NCBI RefSeq assembly: GCF_002899455.1
Contig: NZ_PPFB01000001.1
Location: 5,920,001 to 5,984,000 of the forward strand
DNA from: Streptomyces sp. DH-12
GTDB lineage: Bacteria > Actinomycetota > Actinomycetes > Streptomycetales > Streptomycetaceae
Direction: 5' to 3'
DNA length: 64,000 nt
Below, piece by piece: positions 45,765-54,261 of this stretch (within the stretch, counting starts at the first letter, position 1; every line of letters starts with the position of its first letter). The notes under the pieces are model-generated. The model worked only from the letters and a program-made list of their open reading frames with translations. It searched no databases and was not told the origin of the DNA. Position numbers and translations under genes: made by a program.

Positions 45765-46955
45765 ATGGCCGCGTCCGCGAAGCCGCCCGCGTTCGACCCC
45801 GCCGACCCGCTCGGCCTCGACGACCTGCTGGAGCCGGAGGACCTGGCGATCCGGGACACGGTGCGCGGCTGGGCGGCGGACCGCGTGCTGCCGTACGTGG
45901 CGGACTGGTACGAGAAGGGCGAGCTGCCCGGCATCCGGGAGCTGGCCCGGGAGCTCGGCGGGATCGGCGCGCTCGGCATGTCCCTCGACGGCTACGGGTG
46001 CGCGGGCGCGAGCGCCGTCCAGTACGGGCTGGCCTGCCTGGAACTGGAGGCGGCCGACTCCGGCATCCGTTCCCTGGTCTCCGTGCAGGGCTCCCTCGCC
46101 ATGTACGCCATCCACCGCTTCGGCAGCGAGGAGCAGAAGCGGCACTGGCTGCCGCGGATGGCGTCCGGCGAGGTCATCGGCTGCTTCGGGCTGACCGAGC
46201 CCGACCACGGCTCCGACCCGGGCTCGATGCGCGCCTACGCCAAGAAGGACGGCGCCGACTGGGTGCTGAACGGCCGGAAGATGTGGATCACCAACGGGTC
46301 CGTGGCCGGGGTCGCCGTGGTGTGGGCGCAGACCGACGAGGGCATCCGCGGCTTCGCCGTGCCCACCGACACCCCGGGTTTCTCGGCGCCGGAGATCACG
46401 CACAAGTGGTCCCTGCGCGCCTCCGTCACCAGCGAACTCGTCATGGACGACGTACGGCTGCCCGCCGACGCGGTGCTGCCGGAGGTGACCGGGCTCAAGG
46501 GGCCGCTGAGCTGTCTGTCGCACGCCCGGTACGGCATCGTGTGGGGCGCGATGGGCGCCGCGCGCAGCTGCTTCGAGGCGGCGGTCGACTACGCGAAGTC
46601 ACGGGAGCAGTTCGGGCGGCCCATCGGCGGCTTCCAGCTCACCCAGGCCAAACTCGCCGACATGGCGGTGGAACTGCACAAGGGGATCCTGCTCGCCCAC
46701 CATCTGGGTCGGCGGATGGACGCCGGCCGCCTGCGTCCCGAGCAGGTCAGCTTCGGCAAACTCAACAACGTGCGCGAGGCGATCGAGATCTGCCGTACGG
46801 CCCGGACCGTTCTCGGGGCCAACGGGATCTCACTGGAGTACCCGGTGATGCGGCACGCGACGAACCTGGAGTCGGTGCTCACCTACGAGGGCACCGTGGA
46901 GATGCACCAGCTCGTGCTGGGCAAGGCGCTCACCGGGATCGACGCGTTCCGGTAG
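45765..46955 (+). CDS. acyl-CoA dehydrogenase (glutaryl-CoA dehydrogenase-like)
   Basis: The enzyme has 396 residues and is a flavoprotein. It has the FAD-binding signature CFGLTEPDHGSDPGSM, WVLNGRKMWITNGSVA, and REQFGRPIGGFQLTQAKLAD. The C-terminal TYEGTVEMHQLVLGKALTG contains the catalytic Glu in the position used by glutaryl-CoA-type enzymes. It would act in lysine/tryptophan or branched acyl-CoA breakdown. The ATG at 45765 has CGGAGGG at 45751-45757. It is a single gene, convergent with sepF. Confidence 0.93.
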   Translation: MAASAKPPAFDPADPLGLDDLLEPEDLAIRDTVRGWAADRVLPYVADWYEKGELPGIRELARELGGIGALGMSLDGYGCAGASAVQYGLACLELEAADSGIRSLVSVQGSLAMYAIHRFGSEEQKRHWLPRMASGEVIGCFGLTEPDHGSDPGSMRAYAKKDGADWVLNGRKMWITNGSVAGVAVVWAQTDEGIRGFAVPTDTPGFSAPEITHKWSLRASVTSELVMDDVRLPADAVLPEVTGLKGPLSCLSHARYGIVWGAMGAARSCFEAAVDYAKSREQFGRPIGGFQLTQAKLADMAVELHKGILLAHHLGRRMDAGRLRPEQVSFGKLNNVREAIEICRTARTVLGANGISLEYPVMRHATNLESVLTYEGTVEMHQLVLGKALTGIDAFR

Positions 46956-46968
46956 GCCGGCCCGCGGG

Positions 46969-46994
46969 GGCGGGGCCGGCTGAGCGGCCCCGCC
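46969..46994. terminator. bidirectional terminator
   Basis: GGCGGGGCCG (46969-46978) and CGGCCCCGCC (46985-46994) form a perfect 10-bp stem with loop GCTGAG, between the convergent stops at 46955 and 46995. Confidence 0.8.
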
Positions 46995-47432
46995 TCAGCT
47001 CTGGTTGAAGAAACCGTCGGTGCGGTGCGCGGCCGGCTCGCCGCTGACCACCTCGGTGTCGGAGGGGCTGAGCAGGAACACCCGGTTGGAGACCCGCTCG
47101 ATGGTGCCGCGCAGACCGAAGATCAGGCCCGCCGCGAAGTCGACGACGCGCTTGGCGTCGCCGGCGTCCATGGCCGTGAGGTTGATGATGACCGGCACGC
47201 CCTCGCGGAACAGCTCACCGATGGCGCGGGCGTCCCGGAAGCTGTCCGGGGTGACCGTGCCGATCCGGCGGCCCCGCTCCTCGGCGGCGTCCGCGGCCAC
47301 CCTGACCCGCGGATCGGTGACCCAGGCATCCCCGGGCTCGTTCCCGTCGGAGTAGTCGTCGTCGTAGTAACGCTCGTCTTCGTTGTCGTCGACGAGGCCA
47401 AGCCAGGCACTCGCCTTGCGTACCGATCCCAT
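46995..47432 (-). CDS. sepF: SepF family cell-division protein (SepF-like paralogue)
   Basis: The protein has 145 residues. It has a short amphipathic N-terminus (MGSVRKASAWLGLVDDN), an acidic linker of Asp/Glu/Tyr, and the SepF core VPVIINLTAMDAGDAKRVVD then FAAGLIFGLRGTIERVSNRV. SepF anchors FtsZ to the membrane. Because no ftsZ or dcw genes are nearby, this is a SepF-like paralogue rather than the dcw-cluster SepF. From memory, the S. coelicolor gene in this position is called sflA. It starts at ATG 47432 and is a single gene. Confidence 0.9.
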   Translation of the reverse strand: MGSVRKASAWLGLVDDNEDERYYDDDYSDGNEPGDAWVTDPRVRVAADAAEERGRRIGTVTPDSFRDARAIGELFREGVPVIINLTAMDAGDAKRVVDFAAGLIFGLRGTIERVSNRVFLLSPSDTEVVSGEPAAHRTDGFFNQS

Positions 47433-47723
47433 GGACGCCTCCTCTCACAGCGGTCTTTCGTGCTTTCCGCATCCCTATGGTCGTCCATGATGCGGAGGGT
47501 GCGCCAAGTGGATAGACGCCGCGCGGGGGGTTTGTGACGGTACTGGTGCACAGCGGATCCGTCGAGAGTCCTGGTTTCCCAAGGGCCTTGACGCAAACGG
47601 ATGCTGACTGTGAGTGAAATATGATTCTACGCGGCGTACGGGTGATGAAGGGCGCATCCGGGTGAACGCCGCGACCGGTACGATGCCGCAGCTGAACGTC
47701 GTACGCATGCACGGGGGAACGTC

Positions 47724-48884
47724 GTGTTCGGGATCGTCAGGCCCTGCCGTCACCGGCTGGGCGAGAAACTCACCGCCCAGTGGACCGCCCATCTCTGCGG
47801 GCTGTGCCTGGCCCTGCGCGGGGACCATGGGCAGCTCGCGCGGATCGTCACCAACTACGACGGACTGCTGATATCCGTTCTGACGGAGGCTCAGTCGGAT
47901 TCCGGCGGCGGCAGGGGCCGCCGTACCGCCGGCCCCTGTCCGCTGCGCGGCATGCGGACCGCGTCCGTCGCCCACGGCGAGGGCGCGCGGCTGGCCGCCG
48001 CCGTCTCCCTCGTGCTCGCCTCCGCCAAGGTGCGCGACCATGTCGCCGACGGGGACGGACTGCTGGCCCGCCGTCCCGTCGCGCTCGCCGCGCGCCGGGT
48101 CGCGGCGAGCTGGGACCGCGCGGGCGCCCGGACCGGCTCCGACGTCGGGTTCGACACCGCGGTCCTGGTCGATGCGGTGGACCGGCAGGCCGGCATCGAG
48201 TCGCTGGCCGGACCCGGCACCCCGATCCTCACCGTGACCGAACCGACCGAGACGGCGACCGCGGCGGCCTTCGCGCACACCGCGGTGCTCGCCGGGCGGC
48301 CGCACAACGCCGGACCGCTCGCGGAGGCCGGGCGCCTCTTCGGACGGCTCGCGCATCTGCTGGACGCCGTGGAGGACCGGGAGGCCGACGCCGTCTCCGG
48401 CGCCTGGAACCCGCTCACCGCCACGGGCACCTCGCTCACGGAGGCCCGCCGGCTCGCCGACGACGCGGTGCACGGCATCCGGCTGGCGCTGCGTGAGGTC
48501 GAGTTCACGGACGGCGGTCTCGCCCACCGGCTTCTCGTGCATGAACTCCCCGATTCCGTCCGACGCGCTTTCGGTACGCCCTCCTGTGCCCACGGTTCGC
48601 ATCCGTACGCCCCTCCGCATGCTCCCGGTGCGCCGGGCATGCCGACGCCGCCCGAACCGCCGCGCCGGGAACGGCGGGGACTGCTGGCGGGGTGCGCCGT
48701 GTGGCTGGGACTCGCCTGTACCTGCCAGCTGTGCTGCGGGACCTACGAGGATCCGTGGACGCGGGAGCGCAAGGAAGGCTGCGCCGGAAACTGCGACGGT
48801 AGTTGCTGCGAGTGCTGTGAGTGCTGCAACTGCTGCGGGGAGGACTGCTGCTGCAGCGGGTGCGACTGCGGCTGCAACTGCTGA
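47724..48884 (+). CDS. DUF5685 family protein with cysteine-rich C-terminal tail
   Basis: The protein has 386 residues. The N-terminus (MFGIVRPCRHRLGEKLTAQW then TAHLCGLCLALRGDHGQLAR) is the DUF5685 signature, with a CGLC pair. A mostly helical middle follows. After a Pro-rich linker at about residue 320, a hydrophobic patch AGCAVWLGLACTCQLC leads into a tail where 17 of the last 35 residues are Cys, mostly as CC pairs. This looks like a metal- or cluster-binding, metallothionein-like module. The function of the family is unknown. The GTG at 47724 has GGGGGA five bases upstream. The 291-bp upstream gap contains TATGAT (47620-47625), a possible -10. Confidence 0.88.
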   Translation: MFGIVRPCRHRLGEKLTAQWTAHLCGLCLALRGDHGQLARIVTNYDGLLISVLTEAQSDSGGGRGRRTAGPCPLRGMRTASVAHGEGARLAAAVSLVLASAKVRDHVADGDGLLARRPVALAARRVAASWDRAGARTGSDVGFDTAVLVDAVDRQAGIESLAGPGTPILTVTEPTETATAAAFAHTAVLAGRPHNAGPLAEAGRLFGRLAHLLDAVEDREADAVSGAWNPLTATGTSLTEARRLADDAVHGIRLALREVEFTDGGLAHRLLVHELPDSVRRAFGTPSCAHGSHPYAPPHAPGAPGMPTPPEPPRRERRGLLAGCAVWLGLACTCQLCCGTYEDPWTRERKEGCAGNCDGSCCECCECCNCCGEDCCCSGCDCGCNC

Positions 48885-49198
48885 GCGGGAGCCGGGCGTG
48901 CGCGTGCGCCCGGTCCGGCCCGTAAGCGGAATCCGGCCATCCCGATCACTGTTCGACCGGTCGTCACCCGGGTGTGACGACCGGTGATGCGGTGCCAGGA
49001 GGGGAGCAAGTCGACTACTCGTCCCTAATCCGTAGGCCAAAAGGCACCCTTGCGCCGAACGGTCGGTCGGCCGAATACTCGCCGCAGCGATTGTCAGGGG
49101 CACGTCGGGTCGGAATCCGGTCCGCCGGTCCCTGGCTGCGCCTCACCGGGCCCACAACCCCACGAGGGCCCCCAACTTCCTTTGTGGAGGAACGAAAC
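48885..49198 (+). other. DUF5685 / protease intergenic region
   Basis: This 314-bp region holds no gene. It contains the inverted repeat at 48956-48985 and, further on, the protease leader ending in TGGAGGA (49185-49191). Short frames present here lack coding character. The protease promoter must lie between about 48990 and 49150; I cannot fix it. Confidence 0.5.
48956..48985. terminator. terminator-like inverted repeat
   Basis: ACCGGTCGTCAC (48956-48967) and GTGACGACCGGT (48974-48985) form a perfect 12-bp stem with a 6-nt loop, about 70 bases after the DUF5685 stop. It is most likely a terminator; an operator for the downstream protease is the alternative. Confidence 0.6.
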
Positions 49199-50104
49199 GT
49201 GAGGATCAAGCGCACCACCCCCCGCAGCGGCATCTCGAGACGGACTCGGCTGATCGCCGTTTCCACCGGCCTCGTGGCCGCCGCCGCGATCGCGGTCCCC
49301 AGCGCGAGCGCGGCCGACACCCCCGCCACCTTCAGCTCCTCCGAGCTCAAGAGCGCGAGCAGCTCGGTGATGAAGGCCGACGTCCCGGGCACCGCCTGGG
49401 CCGTCGACAGCAAGACCAACCGGGTCGTCGTGACCGTCGACAGCACCGTCTCCCAGGCCGAGATCAACAAGATCAAGCAGCAGGCCGGGGAGAACGCCGA
49501 GGCGATCACCGTCAAGCGCACCCCGGGCAAGTTCACCAAGCTCATCCAGGGCGGCGACGCCATCTACTCGGGCACCGGCCGCTGCTCCCTCGGCTTCAAC
49601 GTCCGCTCCAGCAACGGAACCGAGTACTTCCTGACCGCCGGTCACTGCACCCAGGGCTCAAGCACGTGGTACGGCAACTCCAGCCGGACCCAGGTCCTCG
49701 GCTCGACCGCCGGCACCAGCTTCCCGGGCAACGACTACGGCATCGTCCGGTACACCGGTTCCGTCAGCCGGCCCGGCACCGCGAACGGCGTGGACATCAC
49801 CCGCGCGGCCACCCCGAGCGTGGGCACCACGGTCATCCGTGACGGCTCCACCACGGGCACGCACAGCGGCCGGGTCACCGCGCTCAACGCGACCGTGAAC
49901 TACGGCGGCGGCGACGTCGTCTCCGGTCTCATCCAGACCACGGTCTGCGCCGAGCCCGGCGACTCCGGCGGCTCGCTCTACGGCAGCAACGGCGTCGCGT
50001 ACGGTCTGACCTCCGGCGGCAGCGGCAACTGCCGGACCGGCGGCACGACCTTCTTCCAGCCGGTGACCGAGGCCCTGAGCGCCTACGGGGTCAGCCTCTA
50101 CTAG
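49199..50104 (+). CDS. secreted streptogrisin B-like serine protease (S1 family)
   Basis: The preproprotein has 301 residues. The signal peptide ends near AVPSASAAD (about residue 38). A propeptide of about 75 residues follows, with an alpha-lytic-type prodomain, and the mature part begins around IQGGDAIYSGTGRCSLGFN. The catalytic triad is visible: His in FLTAGHC, Asp in GNDYGIVRY, Ser in CAEPGDSGGSLYG. Cys pairs RCS...HC and VCAEPG...NC match streptogrisins A/B. It is secreted as a zymogen and autoprocessed. The GTG at 49199 has GGAGGA at 49186-49191. A second protease follows. Confidence 0.95.
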   Translation: MRIKRTTPRSGISRRTRLIAVSTGLVAAAAIAVPSASAADTPATFSSSELKSASSSVMKADVPGTAWAVDSKTNRVVVTVDSTVSQAEINKIKQQAGENAEAITVKRTPGKFTKLIQGGDAIYSGTGRCSLGFNVRSSNGTEYFLTAGHCTQGSSTWYGNSSRTQVLGSTAGTSFPGNDYGIVRYTGSVSRPGTANGVDITRAATPSVGTTVIRDGSTTGTHSGRVTALNATVNYGGGDVVSGLIQTTVCAEPGDSGGSLYGSNGVAYGLTSGGSGNCRTGGTTFFQPVTEALSAYGVSLY

Positions 50105-50561
50105 GGCGGGCCCCCGGCGCCCGGCCGGTCCCGCCGTACGGCTCCCCGAGGAGCCGGCAGCCCCACGAGCCCCCGCACGCGACCCGCGTGCGGGGGCTCG
50201 TCCCTGTTCCGGGACCGGCCGGGCGCCCGTCGCGCACCGGACGGATCCCGCCCGCAGGGGGTAGATTTTCAGCCACCTGTCGAACGGTCGGTGCGCGCCG
50301 CGGGCAACCCCCGTGCGACGTTTGCAATGTGAACCGTCCCGTGTCTCCATGAACTGTCAGGACATAGGGGGCGCCCGGCCGTTGTCGTATGCGCGTCCTG
50401 AAGTCGACCTTGTGTGCTCCCCGCGGCGTTCGGAAGAGTGGGCGGCGATCAACCGGCGCGGGCGTGGCTCCTGCTGTGCTCCACCCCCGTGGCCGTACGC
50501 CTTCCGGTCCGGCGAGGTCCCCACAACCCCTCCGGGCCGTCCCCCCACAGGAGGACGTGAG
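50105..50561 (+). other. gap between the two protease genes
   Basis: This 457-bp region contains a strong terminator (50166-50200), then an AT-richer stretch around 50265-50380 (TAGATTTTCAGC, TTTGCAATGTGAAC) that probably includes the promoter of the second protease. The Shine-Dalgarno AGGAGG lies at 50549-50554. No gene is supported. Confidence 0.5.
50166..50200 (+). terminator. terminator of the first protease gene
   Basis: This is a perfect 16-bp stem: CGAGCCCCCGCACGCG (50166-50181) and its complement (50185-50200) with loop ACC. It lies 62 bases after the stop. Confidence 0.88.
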
Positions 50562-51644
50562 GTGAAGCACCGACGCATACCCGGGCGCCGTGCCGTCATG
50601 GCGGGTGCGGGCATCGCCGCACTGGCCGCGGGCGCGGTCACCTTCCAGACTGCGAACGCCAGTGAGATCCCGGCCGACGCCGCGCCCCGGACCCTCTCGG
50701 TCCAGGCGGCCGGAAACCTCGCCTCGACGCTGCTCCGGGACCTGGGCGCCGACGCGGCGGGAACGTACTACGACGCGAAGACCGAGAGTCTCGTGGTGAA
50801 CGTGCTCGACGAAACCGCGGCCGAGACCGTCGAGTCGGCCGGCGCGAAGGCCAGAGTCGTGGCGAACTCGCTCGCCGACCTGAAGGACGCGCGCGCCGCG
50901 CTCCGGCAGGACGCGACCATCCCGGGCACGTCCTGGGTGACCGACCCCGTCTCCAACAAGGTCGTCGTCACGGCGGACCGCACGGTCTCCGGGGCCGAGT
51001 GGGCCAAGCTGACCGAGGTCGCCGAAGGGCTCGGCGACACGGTGGAGCTCCAGCGCACCAAGGGGGAGTTCAAGCCCTTCGTCGCGGGCGGCGACACCAT
51101 CACCGGCAACGGCGGGCGCTGCTCGCTGGGCTTCAACGTGACCAAGGGCGGCGAGCCGCACTTCCTCACCGCGGGCCACTGCACCGAGTCCGTCCCGGCC
51201 TGGTCGGACTCCTCGGGGAACGTCATCGGTGAGACCGCCGTGTCCAGCTTCCCGGGCGACGACTACGGCCTGGTCACGTACACGGCCGACGTGGCGCACC
51301 CGAGCGAGGTCAACCTCTACGACGGCTCCACGCAGGCGATCTCCGGCGCCGCCGAGGCCACCGTCGGCATGCAGGTGACCCGCAGCGGCTCCACCACCCG
51401 GGTCCACTCCGGCACGGTCACCGGCCTGGACGCCACCGTGAACTACGGCAACGGCGACATCGTCAACGGTCTGATCGAGACCGACGTGTGCGCCGAGCCC
51501 GGTGACAGCGGCGGCTCGCTCTTCTCGGGCGACAAGGCGGTCGGCCTGACCTCCGGCGGCAGCGGCGACTGCACCTCGGGCGGCACGACCTTCTTCCAGC
51601 CCGTGACCGAGGCCCTGTCGGCCACCGGTACGCGGATCGGCTGA
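50562..51644 (+). CDS. secreted streptogrisin-type serine protease, long propeptide
   Basis: The preproprotein has 360 residues, related to the preceding gene. A basic N-terminus (KHRRIPGRRAVMAGAG) and signal peptide end near TANASE. The propeptide is about 60 residues longer than in the first protease (AAGNLASTLLRDLGADAAGT onwards), as in streptogrisin C/D-type precursors. The mature part starts near VAGGDTITGNGGRCSLGFN. The triad is His in FLTAGHC, Asp in GDDYGLVTY, Ser in EPGDSGGSLFS. The GTG at 50562 has AGGAGG at 50549-50554. There is no chitin-binding tail. Confidence 0.94.
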   Translation: MKHRRIPGRRAVMAGAGIAALAAGAVTFQTANASEIPADAAPRTLSVQAAGNLASTLLRDLGADAAGTYYDAKTESLVVNVLDETAAETVESAGAKARVVANSLADLKDARAALRQDATIPGTSWVTDPVSNKVVVTADRTVSGAEWAKLTEVAEGLGDTVELQRTKGEFKPFVAGGDTITGNGGRCSLGFNVTKGGEPHFLTAGHCTESVPAWSDSSGNVIGETAVSSFPGDDYGLVTYTADVAHPSEVNLYDGSTQAISGAAEATVGMQVTRSGSTTRVHSGTVTGLDATVNYGNGDIVNGLIETDVCAEPGDSGGSLFSGDKAVGLTSGGSGDCTSGGTTFFQPVTEALSATGTRIG

Positions 51645-51724
51645 GCCCGCTCCGGCAGCACGGCGTCCCGTCCCTCCCGCGCGGAGAGGCGGGACGTCCG
51701 CGTATCAAGGCGCCACGGGCCCTG

Positions 51725-51748
51725 GGTGTGCTGTCCGGACAGCACACC
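51725..51748. terminator. 24-nt perfect palindrome, bidirectional terminator
   Basis: GGTGTGCTGTCC (51725-51736) is followed directly by its complement (51737-51748). It lies 80 bases after the protease stop and touches the stop codon of the convergent membrane-protein gene. Confidence 0.75.
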
Positions 51749-52806
51749 TAGACCCCGGCCGGACGTCCCGGTTCCGGCTCCGGGTGCCTCCGCAGCGCCG
51801 ACATCAGCACGGTGACGGCGGTCCCCACCACCGCCCAGGCGGACAGGACCAGCAGCGGGACGGTCACGTCGTTGCCCCGGAAGTACACGATCGAGCGGGC
51901 CGACCAGGTGCCCGCGCCCGGGGGCAGCGCCGGCCCGAGCGCCGCCCAGAACGGCGGCAGCAGCGGCGTCGGCAGGGCGCCGCCCGAGCTGGGGTTGCCC
52001 AGGATCACCACGAGCAGGATCGCCACGCCGATCCCGACGACCCCGAGAGCGGCCTGCAGCGCGAGCGTGGCGGCGCCCACCGCGAAGATGATCAGCGCGC
52101 CCAGTCCCCACAGCCCCGCGAAGCCGTCCGGCAGCGCGTCCAGGGCCGGCCCGGCGATGAGCGCCCCACCGAGTCCGCCGAGGACCGCGACCACGGCCAT
52201 GGTGCCGAGCCGGATCAGCGCCCGGTGCGGGGTGGACGCCCGCGCGCCCGCGCTGATCGCCAGGATCGCCGCGCACAGGTAGCCGCCCACGCACCAGCCG
52301 ACCACCAGGTAGAACGACGACAGCCCGTTGGCGTCCTGGGCGGAGGCGGGGACGACGTCCTCGACCCGCAGGGTGCGCCGCTCGTCGCGCTCCGTCTCGG
52401 TGAGGAGCCGCTCCAGGGTGGTGGCCAGCGCGGTGCCGCCGCCGGTGGCGACCAGCAGGGTGTCGGTCGTGCCCCCGGGGTCGACCACCAGCGCCCCGTC
52501 GATGTCCCGGTCCTCGATCTGCCGGCGGGCGCTCTCCTCGTCGGCCACCGCCCGCGGGTCCAGCGGGGAGCCGGGCAGTTCCTGCAGCCGGGTCACCGTC
52601 CGCTCGGCCACCGGCGGGGGCGCGGCGACCCCGAAGGGCGCGTCCCGCAGCTTCGGGTGGTGCAGGGCGCCCACGTACGAGGTGATGAACAGCAGCATCA
52701 GCGCGATCACGCCGAGCACGAGCAGGGTGGCCCGCGGGGTGACGGCGTCGCGCACCTCGCCGAGGAACGAGCGCGGGCGGGTCCCGGGGCCGGTGCTCTG
52801 CGTCAT
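51748..52806 (-). CDS. DUF3533 / YhgE-Pip-like membrane protein
   Basis: The protein has 352 residues. One N-terminal membrane helix (ATLLVLGVIALMLLFITSYV) is followed by an external domain of about 130 residues with PFGVAAPPPVAERTVTRLQE and DIDGALVVDPGG. Five or six C-terminal helices follow, with the typical GNPSSGGALPTPLLPPFWAALGP motif. The layout matches DUF3533 and the permease-like part of ABC-2/YhgE proteins. It may act in export of a surface molecule, but no ATPase is adjacent. The ATG at 52806 was chosen; upstream in-frame codons are not family-like. Confidence 0.82.
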   Translation of the reverse strand: MTQSTGPGTRPRSFLGEVRDAVTPRATLLVLGVIALMLLFITSYVGALHHPKLRDAPFGVAAPPPVAERTVTRLQELPGSPLDPRAVADEESARRQIEDRDIDGALVVDPGGTTDTLLVATGGGTALATTLERLLTETERDERRTLRVEDVVPASAQDANGLSSFYLVVGWCVGGYLCAAILAISAGARASTPHRALIRLGTMAVVAVLGGLGGALIAGPALDALPDGFAGLWGLGALIIFAVGAATLALQAALGVVGIGVAILLVVILGNPSSGGALPTPLLPPFWAALGPALPPGAGTWSARSIVYFRGNDVTVPLLVLSAWAVVGTAVTVLMSALRRHPEPEPGRPAGV

Positions 52807-53206
52807 GTCCCCACGGTCCGGGGGAGCGGGCGTTCGCGCAGGTGGGACAGGGCCGAACGGATGTCGCACATTTATTTGAAAGCGGGCCCGGGCGCGGGCG
52901 GCGCTGCGCGCGGGGGGTTCGACCCGGCCGGGCAGGCCTCCCGCCGGCTCGCCTTCGGCCCGGTGGGCGAGAAGACGCGCGGGATCGAGGGGGCGCGGAC
53001 CGCGTGCGGGCCGGGTTCGGTCCCCGCGCGGTGATGCCGGGGGTGTCGGCGGCGTAGGACCCGGTGGCCGGCGAGTCGCGGCGGCGGGTGAACTGCGCCC
53101 GCTGCTGGGGTGGTTGCCGCGTACCGCGCCCGGCGGGGCGGCGCGTCTCGCCCGGTGACGCGCCGCCAGGCCGCAGTGGGCGATCGTGGGGCATCGGCGG
53201 GAGTTT

Positions 53207-53250
53207 TTACCGACCCGTAACTTCCCGGCTTTCCTACTCGCCCGTAACTT
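53207..53250 (+). promoter_or_regulatory. tandem operator-like motifs upstream of the lipase
   Basis: TTACCGACCCGTAACTT starts at 53207 and CTACTCGCCCGTAACTT at 53234, exactly 27 bp apart. Each is an imperfect palindrome of the type TTAC-N6-GTAA sharing CCCGTAACTT. This spacing puts both on nearly the same helix face. They are likely binding sites of a regulator controlling the lipase. Confidence 0.6.
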
Positions 53251-53269
53251 GATGGGTGAACAGCATCCC

Positions 53270-53283
53270 GTGATCCGGATCAC
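53270..53283. promoter_or_regulatory. 14-bp palindrome upstream of the lipase
   Basis: GTGATCCGGATCAC is a perfect palindrome 50 bp before the lipase start, between the tandem motifs and the Shine-Dalgarno. It could be a second operator or part of the leader. Confidence 0.4.
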
Positions 53284-53332
53284 AGGGCGTAGGACCCCAC
53301 CCTCCCCCCTTGAGCCGCAAGGAGATCACACG

Positions 53333-54196
53333 ATGCTGCCCTGGAAGCGGGTGATCAGACCGCTGGCCGCGCTCCTGCTGGCCGCGGCCGCCGTCACCGC
53401 CCCCGCCGCGTCGAGCGCGCAGGCCGCCGCCGCACCCGGCTCCGGCTGGAACGACTTCGCCTGCGAGCCCTCCGCCGCCCATCCCCGCCCCGTCGTCCTG
53501 GTCCACGGCACCTTCGGCAACTCCGTCGACAACTGGCTGGGCCTCGCGCCCTACCTGAAGAACCGGGGCTACTGCGTCTTCTCCCTGGACTACGGCCGGC
53601 TCCCCGGCGTCCCCTTCTTCCACGGCCTCGGCCCCGTCGAGAAGTCCGCCGAAGAGCTCGACGCCTACGTCGACCGGGTGCGCGCCGCGACCGGCGCCAC
53701 GAAGGTCGACATCGTCGGCCACTCCCAGGGCGGCATGATGCCCCGCTACTACCTCAAGTTCCTCGGCGGCGCCGCCGAGGTGAACGCCCTGGTCGGCATC
53801 GCCCCCAGCAACCACGGCACCACCCTCGGCGGCCTCACCGCGCTGCTGCCGCACTTCCCCGGCGCCGAGGACCTGCTGAGCGAGGCCACACCCGCCCTCG
53901 CCGACCAGGTCGCCGGCTCCGCCTTCCTCACCAAGCTCAACGCGGGCGGCGACACCGTACCCGGCGTCCGCTACACCGTCATCGCCACCAGGTACGACCA
54001 GGTCGTCACCCCGTACCGCAGCGCCTTCCTGACCGGGCCGAACGTCCGCAACGTGGTCCTCCAGGACCTCTGCGCGGTCGACCTGTCCGAACACCTGGCG
54101 ATCGGACTGATCGACCGGATCGCCTTCCACGAGGTGGCGAACGCCCTCGACCCGGCCCGCGCCAGGCCGACCACCTGCGCCTCCGTGGTCGGCTGA
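53333..54196 (+). CDS. secreted lipase, alpha/beta-hydrolase (lipase class 2)
   Basis: The protein has 287 residues. The signal peptide ends near SSAQAAAAP (about residue 33). The fold begins RPVVLVHGTFGNSVDNWLGL (oxyanion loop HGTFG). The nucleophile elbow is VGHSQGGMMPRYYLKFLGG, the acid is probably the Asp in VIATRYDQVVTPY, and the His is in LSEHLAIGL. Three or four Cys suggest disulphides (FACEPS, GYCVFS, DLCAVD, TTCASV). The class includes the extracellular Streptomyces lipases. The ATG at 53333 has AAGGAGA upstream. It is controlled by the motifs at 53207-53283. Confidence 0.93.
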   Translation: MLPWKRVIRPLAALLLAAAAVTAPAASSAQAAAAPGSGWNDFACEPSAAHPRPVVLVHGTFGNSVDNWLGLAPYLKNRGYCVFSLDYGRLPGVPFFHGLGPVEKSAEELDAYVDRVRAATGATKVDIVGHSQGGMMPRYYLKFLGGAAEVNALVGIAPSNHGTTLGGLTALLPHFPGAEDLLSEATPALADQVAGSAFLTKLNAGGDTVPGVRYTVIATRYDQVVTPYRSAFLTGPNVRNVVLQDLCAVDLSEHLAIGLIDRIAFHEVANALDPARARPTTCASVVG

Positions 54197-54261
54197 CACG
54201 TCTCGCCTCGAGGCCTTTCGGGTCTTTCGGCCTTTCGAGGTTTTCGAGGCTTCGAGGAGAA

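Larger units (their letters stand above)
52807..53332. other. divergent control region of the DUF3533 and lipase genes
   Basis: This 526-bp region holds no credible gene. It contains two copies of a TTAC-N6-GTAA-type motif (53207-53247), a 14-bp palindrome (53270-53283), and the lipase Shine-Dalgarno AAGGAGA (53319-53325). The part from 52870 to 53150 is GC-rich and featureless to my eye. Confidence 0.55.

Noticed and set aside
53020..53060. CRISPR-like GTCCCCGCGC...CCGGGGGTGT stretch upstream of the lipase
   Set aside because: The stem is imperfect, there is no second copy at 61 nt, and it is explained by general GC richness.
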